Shown one piece after another: positions 1 to 7,071 of a stretch of DNA of 12,466 nucleotides. The DNA comes from DAOTXN01 sp034435435. GTDB taxonomy: Bacteria > Chloroflexota > Anaerolineae > S140-20. Each line of letters begins with the position of its first letter. The stretch's first letter is position 1. The notes below the pieces were generated by a model. That model ran no database searches and was not told where the DNA came from. It saw only the letters and a list, made by a program, of their open reading frames with translations. The translations under genes were made by a program, and so were the position numbers. The stretch is from assembly GCA_034435435.1 (NCBI GenBank), contig DAOTXN010000106.1, positions 1 through 12,466 of the forward strand, given 5' to 3'.

Positions 1-197
1 AGACAATTCTGACCGGCTTTCGCAAATCATACTACTTGCGAGATATAAGCTAGTCGGCAAAGATGCAGAAACCGGCAAATTACAGTGCGGCAGTCTGGCT
101 TTATCGAAATACACTATGCCGTAATTTCAGTATTGTAACCCGTCAAGTCTCTTTGAGGGCATTTTGCCCGCTTTTGGCTCTTTTTTCCTCTCCCGGC
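1..197. other. Non-coding 3' flank of the recombinase gene
   Basis: I see no convincing gene here. A short open frame starting at position 63 on the plus strand overlaps the recombinase end and has no family signature. An inverted repeat with arms TCGCAA (20-25) and TTGCGA (36-41) lies near the left edge. On the minus strand, after the recombinase stop, a small GGGCA-AAA-TGCCC hairpin could be formed, but no T-run follows it. The recombinase attachment site could lie here, but no core repeat was found to support that. Confidence 0.4.
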
Positions 198-2543
198 TCA
201 CTTTTCCCGCGACAACGGGTCTACGTTTCCTTCTTCGCGTCTTCTGCGCGGCGGCGGCTCTCCCTTGAGCGCTGTGACCTCGACCAGGGTGACCTCTGAC
301 CCAATGAGCGTCTTCCCTCCCCGCTCTTCCACTTCCGCAGCCAACCGGTCCAATCCGGCCTGGTAAGCCGGGTCGTTGAGCAGCCCCAGCGGCCCCGCAC
401 GCCCTTGCGCGATCTCCAACGCTGCGCTCAGACTGACCGGCTGGTAGAAGGTGTGCTCTTGCTGGCGGACGTGCAGACCCTTTTTGCGCAACGCCTGGTA
501 GAACTGGTAGGCCGTCCAAAAGGCCCCCAACGCCAGCGACCAGGTGTCCGGGAAATAGGTGTACAGCCAGTGGGCCGGCATCGAGGCGGGCAGCAGGTCA
601 TAGACGTGCCAGTAGCCCTGGCGCTCTAAAAGCTGCACGACCCAATCCACCAGCGCCGCGCGGTCCGGGTGCGCCTGCAGCGCCAGCGGCGTTTCCAGGT
701 AGGCCACGGTTCCCTCCGGCAAGGCCAGCGCCTGCTCCAGCGAGCGCTGCTCCAGGGTGACGTGCTCCCACTTGCGCGTGTCCAGGAGCAGCGCGGGGAC
801 GCCGGGGTGCGCGACCTCGAGCACCCACCCACCCCCGACGCCCATCTTCCGGCGCTCTTTGAGGGCATCGCTCAGCGTGGGAGAGATGCGCGCGTCCGTC
901 TCCGGCTGCCATGGCCAGGCCAGCAGGAAAGGCGGGGCGATTTCATCCGCCGGCGTGTCAGCTGAGCGCGTGAGCGGCGGCAGGCTGGGATAGGGCAAGG
1001 ACGCGGCCATCTCCGGCGGCCACACCGGCGCAAAGGCGCCCAGGTCGCGCTCTTCCAGGATGGGCAGCGCGCGGAATAGGGGAATGAACGGGGCCGTGGG
1101 CGTCAGCGACAGCAGCCGGCCCTGGGCCACGTTGACCTGCACCTCGCGCACCATCATGCGCAGCAGGTCGCGCTGGTCGCCCTCCTCGGCCTCGTCCCAG
1201 ATCTCGGCCAGCGACTCCAGATAGGTGGCGGCCTGTTCGATCTGGTGCAGCTCGTCCTCGCTGGGCAGTTGTTCCAGCTCGCGCCGGATGCGTTGCAGGT
1301 CGCGCCGGTACAAGTCGGCGTCCTCGTCAAAGTCACCCCGGATGTAGGCTTCCTTGAGCCGCCGCCGCTCGGCGATCAGCCGCGCCCGCCGGTTTTGCAG
1401 CGTGGCCACCTCCTGATCTTCGCCGATCAAGGCGCTCAGCTCCTCGCGCCAGTCCGGGGGCAGGCTGAGCTCGCGCACGATGGCGTTGATCTGCGCGTAC
1501 AGCGGGTCGGCGCGCGTGCCCAACTGGGCGTTCGGGCAGTCGTCGAATCCCCGCGCGGTGGACATTTCGCGGTAGTACAGGCCGGTGGGGGTGTTCTGCA
1601 CGCGCAGCTTGCGGTGGCACACGTGGCAATGCGCCAGCTGGCCCAGCAGGTAGGCCCGCACCTTGGGATGAAACGGGCGTGAGACGGTGTGGTGCTGCTG
1701 GCGCACCTGGCGACAGGCCTCCCACAGCTCTTCGGAGATGAGGGCTTCGTGCAGGTCGGTGTAGACCTCACCCAGGTCCTGGCGGCGGCTGCCGGCGCGG
1801 TAGACCACCTTGCCCGCGTAGAACTGGTTGCGGATCATATCCGCCACGGTGTCTTTGGAGAAGCGCTTGCCGGCGCGGGTGCGGTAGCCGCGATCGTTGA
1901 GCAGGTCGGCCAGTTCCATAAAGGAATGCCGCCCGGTGGCATAGCGCTCAAAGATGAGCCGGATGGCTTCGGCCTCCTCGGGCACGATCTGGGGCGGGGT
2001 CTTGGGGTCGCCGGTGTGCCGGTAGCCGTAGGGCGGGATGGAGGCGTTGTACAGGCCCTCGCGCGCCCGCTGGTGCTTGGATTTCTGGGTGTGCATGCTG
2101 AGGATGTCGATGTAGTACTGGTTGACGGCGGCGATGATGGTCAGCACGAAGCGCCCGTTGGGGGAGGACAGGTCGAACTGGGGCTCCTTGACCGAGGCAA
2201 AGCCGACGTTGTGGCGGCCCAGGAATTCAAAGATCTCGAAGGTCTCGTAGACCGAGGAGCGCGACAGCCGGGACAGCTCGTGGACCAGCAAGACGTCAAA
2301 GCTGCCCTCGGCGGCGGCGGCTTTCATAGCATCCAGTTCGGGGCGCTCCATGGTCTGGCCGCTGACGCTGACGTCGACGAACTCGGCCACGATGACCCAG
2401 CCACGGGCCGCGGCGAACTCGCGCATCTCGGTCAGTTGGGCCTCGATGGAAAAACCGTCGGCCTGGAACGGGCCGGGCGAGACCCGGGTATAGGTAGACA
2501 CCCGGTTTTGTTGCTGGAACGGGTGTGTGGTACGAAAGGTCAT
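198..2543 (-). CDS. Large serine recombinase with unusual C-terminal extension
   Basis: DNA recombinase of the resolvase/invertase superfamily, large-serine type, which cuts and rejoins att-like sites through a phosphoserine link. The resolvase domain covers about residues 13-165: YTRVS with catalytic Ser22 and Arg20, SGQTMERPEL, and LSRLSRS with Arg92 and Arg95. A Recombinase domain follows (about 168-285, beginning IPPYGY), then a zinc-ribbon-like stretch with Cys306, Cys309 and Cys336, and a charged coiled coil (about 378-450). The usual third zinc cysteine after the YY pair is Glu326. Such enzymes often end near residue 500-550; this one has about 240 more residues. That tail is rich in W and Y and weakly recalls the C-terminal half of a class I methyltransferase, but no SAM-binding glycine loop is seen. 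The ATG start is supported by GAGGAGGA seven bases upstream and a TATAAT box. The recombinase assignment is secure; its target and direction are unknown. Confidence 0.93.
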   Translation of the reverse strand: MTFRTTHPFQQQNRVSTYTRVSPGPFQADGFSIEAQLTEMREFAAARGWVIVAEFVDVSVSGQTMERPELDAMKAAAAEGSFDVLLVHELSRLSRSSVYETFEIFEFLGRHNVGFASVKEPQFDLSSPNGRFVLTIIAAVNQYYIDILSMHTQKSKHQRAREGLYNASIPPYGYRHTGDPKTPPQIVPEEAEAIRLIFERYATGRHSFMELADLLNDRGYRTRAGKRFSKDTVADMIRNQFYAGKVVYRAGSRRQDLGEVYTDLHEALISEELWEACRQVRQQHHTVSRPFHPKVRAYLLGQLAHCHVCHRKLRVQNTPTGLYYREMSTARGFDDCPNAQLGTRADPLYAQINAIVRELSLPPDWREELSALIGEDQEVATLQNRRARLIAERRRLKEAYIRGDFDEDADLYRRDLQRIRRELEQLPSEDELHQIEQAATYLESLAEIWDEAEEGDQRDLLRMMVREVQVNVAQGRLLSLTPTAPFIPLFRALPILEERDLGAFAPVWPPEMAASLPYPSLPPLTRSADTPADEIAPPFLLAWPWQPETDARISPTLSDALKERRKMGVGGGWVLEVAHPGVPALLLDTRKWEHVTLEQRSLEQALALPEGTVAYLETPLALQAHPDRAALVDWVVQLLERQGYWHVYDLLPASMPAHWLYTYFPDTWSLALGAFWTAYQFYQALRKKGLHVRQQEHTFYQPVSLSAALEIAQGRAGPLGLLNDPAYQAGLDRLAAEVEERGGKTLIGSEVTLVEVTALKGEPPPRRRREEGNVDPLSREK

Positions 2544-2550
2544 TTGAATC

Positions 2551-2558
2551 TCCTCCTC
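2551..2558 (-). promoter_or_regulatory. Ribosome binding site of the recombinase
   Basis: The minus strand reads GAGGAGGA seven bases before the ATG at 2543. This strong Shine-Dalgarno match fixes the start of the recombinase. Confidence 0.75.
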
Positions 2559-2584
2559 AGTTAGCCTGACCGTCCACTCGGCCC

Positions 2585-2593
2585 ATTATACCA
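2585..2593 (-). promoter_or_regulatory. Extended -10 promoter for the recombinase
   Basis: The minus strand carries TGGTATAAT, a perfect -10 hexamer with the TGn extension, about 40 bases upstream of the recombinase ATG. No good -35 hexamer is seen at 16-18 bases, as is usual for extended -10 promoters. It suggests the recombinase is transcribed independently of the small gene upstream. Confidence 0.55.
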
Positions 2594-2630
2594 CATCAGG
2601 ATGGGAAAGGATGGGGGGTGAAACTGAGCA

Positions 2631-2654
2631 GGGGCGCAGAAAATGCTGCGCCCC
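2631..2654 (-). terminator. Hairpin between the small gene and the recombinase
   Basis: A perfect 9-bp stem (GGGGCGCAG / CTGCGCCCC) with a 6-base loop lies about 30 bases past the stop of the 61-residue gene and upstream of the recombinase promoter. It is placed where a terminator would be expected, but neither strand has a following T-run, so intrinsic termination is uncertain. It could instead be a transcript-stabilising or protein-binding hairpin. Confidence 0.4.
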
Positions 2655-2686
2655 TGCGTCGGGACAGGTCCGACCCGGTTGGAGGG

Positions 2687-2872
2687 TCATTCCGGCTGAT
2701 CGGGTGGCTCTTGCTGCTTTTGCCGCTCCTGTTGCTTGCGCTTCATTTTAGCCATCTGACGCAGTGCGGCCTGGCGGATGGCGTCGGCGGAGGGCTGTTT
2801 CTTCTGCTTCGCGGGTGGGCGCTCTTTTTCCTCCGCTTCTGGCTCCTTCTCTTCAGGCTGTGGCTTGCTCAT
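2687..2872 (-). CDS. Small highly charged protein of unknown function (61 aa)
   Basis: I do not recognise a family. The protein is almost entirely Lys, Glu, Gln, Pro and Arg: an acidic and proline-rich N-terminus (residues 1-25), a short likely amphipathic helix (about 28-44, ADAIRQAALRQMAKMKR), and a Gln/Pro-rich tail. It has no cysteine, tryptophan, signal peptide or membrane segment, so it is probably a disordered cytoplasmic or nucleic-acid-associated protein. Reality is supported by an AAAGGAG ribosome site 8-9 bases before the ATG and by its placement between a promoter-like region and a hairpin. It lies upstream of the recombinase in the same direction, with a separate promoter between them. 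It could be a recombination accessory or directionality factor, but nothing in the sequence proves it. Confidence 0.6.
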   Translation of the reverse strand: MSKPQPEEKEPEAEEKERPPAKQKKQPSADAIRQAALRQMAKMKRKQQERQKQQEPPDQPE

Positions 2873-2873
2873 C

Positions 2874-2902
2874 GGGCAAATCTCCTTTCGTGAGATTCGC
2901 CC
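2874..2902 (-). promoter_or_regulatory. Hairpin sequestering the ribosome binding site of the 61-aa gene
   Basis: On the minus-strand RNA, GGGCGAAUCUC pairs with GAGAUUUGCCC (11 bp, one G-U) around the loop ACGAAAG, ending one base before the start codon. The Shine-Dalgarno AAAGGAG lies in the loop and the first bases of the 3' arm, so folding would hide part of it. The 5' arm overlaps a separate perfect palindrome just upstream, so the two structures cannot form at once. A translational switch is an inference. Confidence 0.5.
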
Positions 2903-2914
2903 GCCGGCGGGCGA
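2897..2914. repeat. Perfect 18-bp G+C-rich palindrome
   Basis: TCGCCCGCCGGCGGGCGA is its own reverse complement. It lies in the intergenic region between the small gene (minus) and the HTH-NB-ARC gene (plus) and shares its GGGCGA half with the ribosome-site hairpin. It may be an operator for a dimeric protein or the competing arm of an RNA switch. Confidence 0.6.
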
Positions 2915-2942
2915 GGGTGGAAAACCGGTACCGTTGGCTGGA

Positions 2943-2951
2943 TGCTATAAT
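2943..2951 (+). promoter_or_regulatory. Extended -10 promoter for the HTH-NB-ARC gene
   Basis: TGCTATAAT is a perfect -10 hexamer with the TGn extension, about 75-90 bases before the possible starts of the downstream gene. No clear -35 is seen. The opposite strand over the same bases reads TATTAT with a weak TTGTGT 17 bases upstream, so the site may also fire leftward into the 61-residue gene. Confidence 0.5.
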
Positions 2952-2963
2952 ACGCCGGCAAGG

Positions 2964-3011
2964 TTTGACACACAATGGCCGTTGTTTGACAGATGCGCTT
3001 GGATTTTGACA
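2964..3011 (+). repeat. Three TTTGACA direct repeats (operator-like)
   Basis: TTTGACA occurs at 2964-2970, 2985-2991 and 3005-3011. The repeat-to-repeat distances are 21 and 20 bases, about two helical turns, so all three face the same side of the DNA. They lie just downstream of the likely transcription start and end 14 bases before the first possible start codon. Although TTGACA is the -35 consensus, no -10 box follows at 16-18 bases from any copy, which favours a protein-binding array. The HTH of the adjacent regulator is the natural candidate (inference). Confidence 0.55.
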
Positions 3012-3024
3012 ACTGGGGAATTGG

Positions 3025-4485
3025 ATGCGGGGGGGGGAAGCGATGGCGCGAGATGGACAGAGTTTTGGGAAGTGGCTGGCAGGCCGGATAGGAGGGGATG
3101 CGCCGCTGGCGCGGTGTGAGCTGGCCCGGGCCTCGGGTTACAGCGACGCGGCGGTGAGCCGGTTCTTGAGCGGCGAGCGCCAGCCCAAGGCCCAGTTCTG
3201 GGTCAATGCAATGGTGTTCTTGCGTTGCCACGGGCGATTCGAGCACCCGGCGCAGGCGGTGCAGGGTTTGGCGTTATTGGGCTTGACGCCGGAAGAGGTG
3301 ATGGCGACGATTGAAACGACTGGGTTGACGGCGGATACGCAGGCGGCGTGCCGGGATACGATGCAGCGAGAGGGGTCCCACACAGACCCGCCGCGCCGAC
3401 CGGCTGCGTCCGGCGCAAAGGCGTGGTTTCTGGAGTGGTTGCGGGGATGGAACCAGCCTTTCCTGAACCCGTGCGAACAAGGCGTGCGCCTGCCGCGTTG
3501 GTTCGTGGAGCGCCCGCTCTACCGTGACCGGCTGGGGGCGCTGCTTGTCGGGGAGGCGCAGCCCGGCCCGCGTCGCGTCGTGCTGTGGGGACTGGGCGGG
3601 ATTGGCAAGACCACACTGGCCCAGGCGCTGGCGCTCGACCCGCAGGTATTGGACCGCTACCACAACGGTGTGCTTTGGGCTACCGTGGGGCCAGAAAGCG
3701 AGCCGCGAGCGTGGCTGCGAGCCTGGAGTCGTAGGTTGGGTCTAACCGTGCCGGAGGATGAACCCGTCTGGAGCCTGCACGAAAGAGTCAGGCAGGCTGT
3801 GAACGCGCCCTGGCGGCGCCATCTCCTCGTGCTGGACAACGTGTGGCGGGCGGAAGACGCCGAGCCGCTGCTGGTCGGCGGTCCTGAATGCGGGGTGCTG
3901 TTGACCACCCGCGAGCAGCACGCGGCGCACAAGCTGGGGCTGGAGACGGCGCTGCTCGAGGTGGGCGAGATGGCGCCAGCCGAGGCTGAGGCGTTGGTGC
4001 GGCGGCGTTTGGGCCCAAGTTACCGCGCTGCGGATGCGCCGCACTTGAGTGAAATGCTTGAGCAAATGGGAGGCTGGCCGCTGGCGCTGGAGTTGGGCGC
4101 GGCGCTGGCGAGTGCGCGCGGGTGGCGCGACGTGCTGGAGGCATTGGCTCACGATCCGCAGGTGGTGGACCTGCTTCGGTTCCGAAAGCCGGAGCGCCGG
4201 CAGCACAGCCTGGAGTGGACGCTGCGCGTGAGTTATGCGCGGCTCACACAGCCGGCGCAGCGGTTGTTCGAGCGATTGGGGAGGCTGGCGCCGGGGAGGG
4301 TTTTCACGTTGGCAGACGTGGCTTTTTTGGGGTACGGAGGAGGTCAAATCGGATGCTATGCAGGAGTTGGTGGAGGCGGGGTTGCTCAAAGAACTGGAGG
4401 CCGGCCGTTATCGGCTCCATCCTCTGGTCGGGCGATACGCTGCCCAGATGTTGGTGGCGCAGGAGGTAGAATCGTGAGGAATTGA
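3025..4485 (+). CDS. HTH-NB-ARC (STAND) ATPase regulator, frameshifted in the C-terminal winged-helix domain
   Basis: STAND-class signalling ATPase. Residues about 25-60 form a Cro/XRE-like helix-turn-helix (LARASGYSDAAVSRFLSGER). The NB-ARC core follows: Walker A GLGGIGKTT at 189-197 with Lys195, Walker B LLVLDN with Asp271, sensor GVLLTTRE (290-297), and the GxP motif GGWPLAL (349-355). After codon 435 (about 4329) the frame is lost. In the frame starting at 4322, GTEEVKSDAMQELVEAGLL and RLHPLVGRYA, a typical winged-helix domain, continue to a TGA at 4475-4477, whereas the original frame runs into Gly/Arg-rich nonsense to 4485. A one-base gain (or two-base loss) in the T6G4 run at 4323-4332 explains this. 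Restored, the protein has about 483 residues and no sensor repeats, unlike most STANDs. Starts at 3025 (GGGG six bases upstream) and 3043 (MARDGQSFG, after a G9 run) are both possible. It probably controls its own region through TTTGACA repeats. Confidence 0.85.
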   Translation: MRGGEAMARDGQSFGKWLAGRIGGDAPLARCELARASGYSDAAVSRFLSGERQPKAQFWVNAMVFLRCHGRFEHPAQAVQGLALLGLTPEEVMATIETTGLTADTQAACRDTMQREGSHTDPPRRPAASGAKAWFLEWLRGWNQPFLNPCEQGVRLPRWFVERPLYRDRLGALLVGEAQPGPRRVVLWGLGGIGKTTLAQALALDPQVLDRYHNGVLWATVGPESEPRAWLRAWSRRLGLTVPEDEPVWSLHERVRQAVNAPWRRHLLVLDNVWRAEDAEPLLVGGPECGVLLTTREQHAAHKLGLETALLEVGEMAPAEAEALVRRRLGPSYRAADAPHLSEMLEQMGGWPLALELGAALASARGWRDVLEALAHDPQVVDLLRFRKPERRQHSLEWTLRVSYARLTQPAQRLFERLGRLAPGRVFTLADVAFLGYGGGQIGCYAGVGGGGVAQRTGGRPLSAPSSGRAIRCPDVGGAGGRIVRN

Positions 4486-4575
4486 GCGGCAACGAGAGGA
4501 AATGCGCTCATTCGCAAAGCATGATAAAATAATAGGTGTTCCCTTTGGCAGACGCATCCCATTCAAGAAGCGAAT

Positions 4576-4603
4576 TTGCCAATTCCTTTGTGTTGGCTAA
4601 AAT
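4576..4603 (+). promoter_or_regulatory. Promoter for the dual-nuclease gene
   Basis: TTGCCA (4576-4581) and TAAAAT (4598-4603) are separated by 16 bases, a good sigma-70-like pair, with a predicted start near 4610. It lies in the A+T-richer stretch that begins after the STAND gene, indicating that the downstream gene carries its own promoter. Confidence 0.5.
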
Positions 4604-4668
4604 GAAAATCGCCACGAGAGAGAACGGGTGTTTTGAAGCCCAATTCAAACATAGTTGAGGCAGAAGTT

Positions 4669-7071
4669 ATGGCTCCAAACTTTATCGTACAGTGCTTGGT
4701 GGATTTCGGCGATGGCTTCGAGTTTGAACGCCTGTGCAATGATATTATGCATCTCCACTATCGTGAATTTGAACCAGCAGGTGGGCTTCACGATAGCGGC
4801 GTGGATGGCTTGCGCGTGTTGGAGGCCGAGGAAGCTCGGGTGTACTTTAAACAGTCAAAGGATCGGCGCCAATTACTCGCTTTTCAATACTCACTTCAAG
4901 AGGAGTGGGAAACCAAAATCAAAAAAACATTGAGGAAATTGCACGACAACCAAATCCAGTGTGACCGCTTCGTGTTGCTCACAAATCAGCGAATAAATCA
5001 TACTGCACTAATCAAGTTACAGGCCTGGGCAAGTAAAGAGTTCGGGATACCTGTTGATGTGCATGACCAGGAGTTCTTACGGGTGTACTTAGAGGACCCG
5101 CACTATGAGCATCTTGTGCACAAATATTTCGCGTCATACATCGAACAACTACGGAAATTCGGCATTGAGACTTCTCTTTTTGCCAACTTGCCGTTAGCGG
5201 AGCGCCATAAACGCAGAGCACTTGTTCTGTTGAGTGCCTGTGTGCGTTCTTTAGAAGGTCAAGAAGTCAAAGAAACCGCTGTGGCTGAAGTCATAGTCGG
5301 CTGTATCTACGGCGATGGCAAAAAGGTAACCCGTTCACGCGACGATATTCTCAATGAGCTGCAGGCCACATTTGGTCGTCAATGTCGCCTGCCCGACGAC
5401 CTTATCAACCAAACGCTTGATGATCTCTGCCGAAGTGAGCGTATCAGGCTTGTTGAGAACGGCTTCCATTTGGCCGATGTGGAGTGGGAGCGAATAGAAG
5501 GCAAAATAGCACGAGGTTATGATGAAGATAGTGTATTCTATGATACCCTGGTTGATGAGGTTAGGCAGGATTATGAACTGATCCCTAATCAGGAGCGAGA
5601 TGTGAAATTTGCAGTAGCACAGGGTATAGGCCGCATCTTTGAGCAAAAAGGATTAGAAATAGCCAATGCACTTAGCGGGTCAAGTACGCCGATAAACCTG
5701 ACCGACTACCCGGAGATCAGTGTGCTCGCTGCCGGTGCCGTTTCACAGTTGCGACCGGATGAATTGCGAAGAGCCTCAGAGAGAGTGATACGAAGGTTAT
5801 TCACAAAGCCTACTCTGTTTGAAGCTGAATACTTATTCGGCGTTGCGGAAAGCTTTCTGGTATACGAGAGTTTCAACCTCGATCCTCACGGGCGCTTGTT
5901 AGAAGTCGAGGATGCCCGGCGAAATAACCTGTTTGTGGATACGGATATTATTGTCCAAGTGTTAGTAGGAGAACTCAAGTTTGGACAGCTTTACCGTGCT
6001 ATGCTAAAGGCAACGCGAAACTTGAATATCACGATGTACACACTTCCTCAGATGGTCCATGAGTCTGTGTACAAGGTGCGAAGAAGTAATGAAGACTATA
6101 TCTATATGGGACGCCCACCTCGTCTCCCAAAGAATATCTTAGGGGATTTGGGCGATGTTTTCGAGACTTATTTTGCCACGATCGCTCATACCGGTCAGAC
6201 GTGGGATCAGTTTGTTGGGAGTCTTGTCGGTACATCTCAAGATGCGAGGGAACAAGAAGCATTCGTCGAGAGGCGTTTGGAAAAAGAGTATGGCATACAG
6301 GTCAGAGATTTCTTGGTTGAAATACCCATCGAGCAAAAAGAAGTATCATTTGCGCGCCAAATCGCTGAAGCCCGTGAACATCTTGGAGTCTACAAGCATG
6401 ATGACCTATACGAGACGGATGCAACCGTGGCTCTTCTTATAGAGAACCTGCAGCAACGAGAAGGGGAGAATGGTAAACGATATTGGCTATTGTCGAGTGA
6501 CAGTGTTTTGCCAAAGATTTGGCAGCAGCGCATTGAAAGGCGAGCTCCTGTATTTCCACCACAAAGTTGGTTTCAATACGTTTCACAGTACCCCACGAGT
6601 GAGACGACGCCCGGAGACTTTGCGACGCTGATGATGTCGTTAACTGTCTCACCAGCCCGCCCCCAAGTACCGCGCAATTTACTTCTTACTTTAGTACGTT
6701 TTGGTGTAGACATCAGCAAATACTCAACTGAAGCCCTACAAGAGTTGAATGAGCGCCTTTATAGAGAGTGGATCTGGCGGGAAGTGATTAACAAGAGACC
6801 TTCTGAGATCGCAGACGAACAGGTCGTCGAACTAGGACGCAGTCTGAATCAAGTGCTAGAACGGATTGAGGATGCAGTCTCCCCAGACCGTAGTGAACTT
6901 TCTAAACGCATCAAGCATGACGGAGATTTGATAGCGGAGTTAGCTTCTGCGAAACGCGAGTTGGAGAAAAAGCTCAAATGGTATGAAGAAAAAGAGAAGC
7001 GACGCAAGCACTACCAACATCAAATGAACAAGCAGAAGCCGAAGAGACGCAAAAGCAAGCGGCGCTTTTGA
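4669..7071 (+). CDS. Mrr-like PD-(D/E)XK nuclease fused to a PIN-domain nuclease
   Basis: An 800-residue protein, numbered from ATG 4669, which has GAGG eight bases upstream; an in-frame TTG at 4633 would add 12 residues. Residues about 15-140 read as a restriction-endonuclease fold: FERL near the start, GGLHDSGVDG with Asp46, then YFKQSK giving Gln62-x-Lys64, and FVLLTN (101-106), as in Mrr-type enzymes. Residues about 180-275 look like a winged helix ending RSERIRLVENGFHL. A PIN domain follows (about 420-640) with its four acids: Asp424 in FVDTDII, Glu465 in MVHESVY, Asp584 in ETDATVALL and Asp611 in LLSSD. Between Glu465 and Asp584 is a larger than usual insertion. The C-terminal 35 residues are a very basic charged helix and tail. 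So one chain may cut DNA and RNA. I know of no named system with this layout; antiviral or toxin-like function is inference. The gene is much richer in A+T than its neighbours, suggesting recent transfer. It ends 18 bases before the helicase. Confidence 0.82.
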   Translation: MAPNFIVQCLVDFGDGFEFERLCNDIMHLHYREFEPAGGLHDSGVDGLRVLEAEEARVYFKQSKDRRQLLAFQYSLQEEWETKIKKTLRKLHDNQIQCDRFVLLTNQRINHTALIKLQAWASKEFGIPVDVHDQEFLRVYLEDPHYEHLVHKYFASYIEQLRKFGIETSLFANLPLAERHKRRALVLLSACVRSLEGQEVKETAVAEVIVGCIYGDGKKVTRSRDDILNELQATFGRQCRLPDDLINQTLDDLCRSERIRLVENGFHLADVEWERIEGKIARGYDEDSVFYDTLVDEVRQDYELIPNQERDVKFAVAQGIGRIFEQKGLEIANALSGSSTPINLTDYPEISVLAAGAVSQLRPDELRRASERVIRRLFTKPTLFEAEYLFGVAESFLVYESFNLDPHGRLLEVEDARRNNLFVDTDIIVQVLVGELKFGQLYRAMLKATRNLNITMYTLPQMVHESVYKVRRSNEDYIYMGRPPRLPKNILGDLGDVFETYFATIAHTGQTWDQFVGSLVGTSQDAREQEAFVERRLEKEYGIQVRDFLVEIPIEQKEVSFARQIAEAREHLGVYKHDDLYETDATVALLIENLQQREGENGKRYWLLSSDSVLPKIWQQRIERRAPVFPPQSWFQYVSQYPTSETTPGDFATLMMSLTVSPARPQVPRNLLLTLVRFGVDISKYSTEALQELNERLYREWIWREVINKRPSEIADEQVVELGRSLNQVLERIEDAVSPDRSELSKRIKHDGDLIAELASAKRELEKKLKWYEEKEKRRKHYQHQMNKQKPKRRKSKRRF

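Noticed and set aside
63..299. A 78-codon plus-strand frame at the left edge
   Set aside because: It overlaps the recombinase end, has no ribosome site or domain, and its second half is antisense to that gene.
1689..2564. A 291-codon open frame on the plus strand
   Set aside because: It is antisense to the resolvase domain of the recombinase; Gly/Val/Asp-rich with no domain.
2965..3011. The three TTGACA hexamers as -35 boxes of tandem promoters
   Set aside because: No acceptable -10 sequence lies 16-18 bases downstream of any copy.
4321..4332. Programmed -1 ribosomal frameshifting at T TTT TTG in the STAND gene
   Set aside because: The heptamer is in phase for a -1 shift, but the winged-helix continuation needs +1 (or -2); the -1 frame gives Arg/Trp-rich nonsense.
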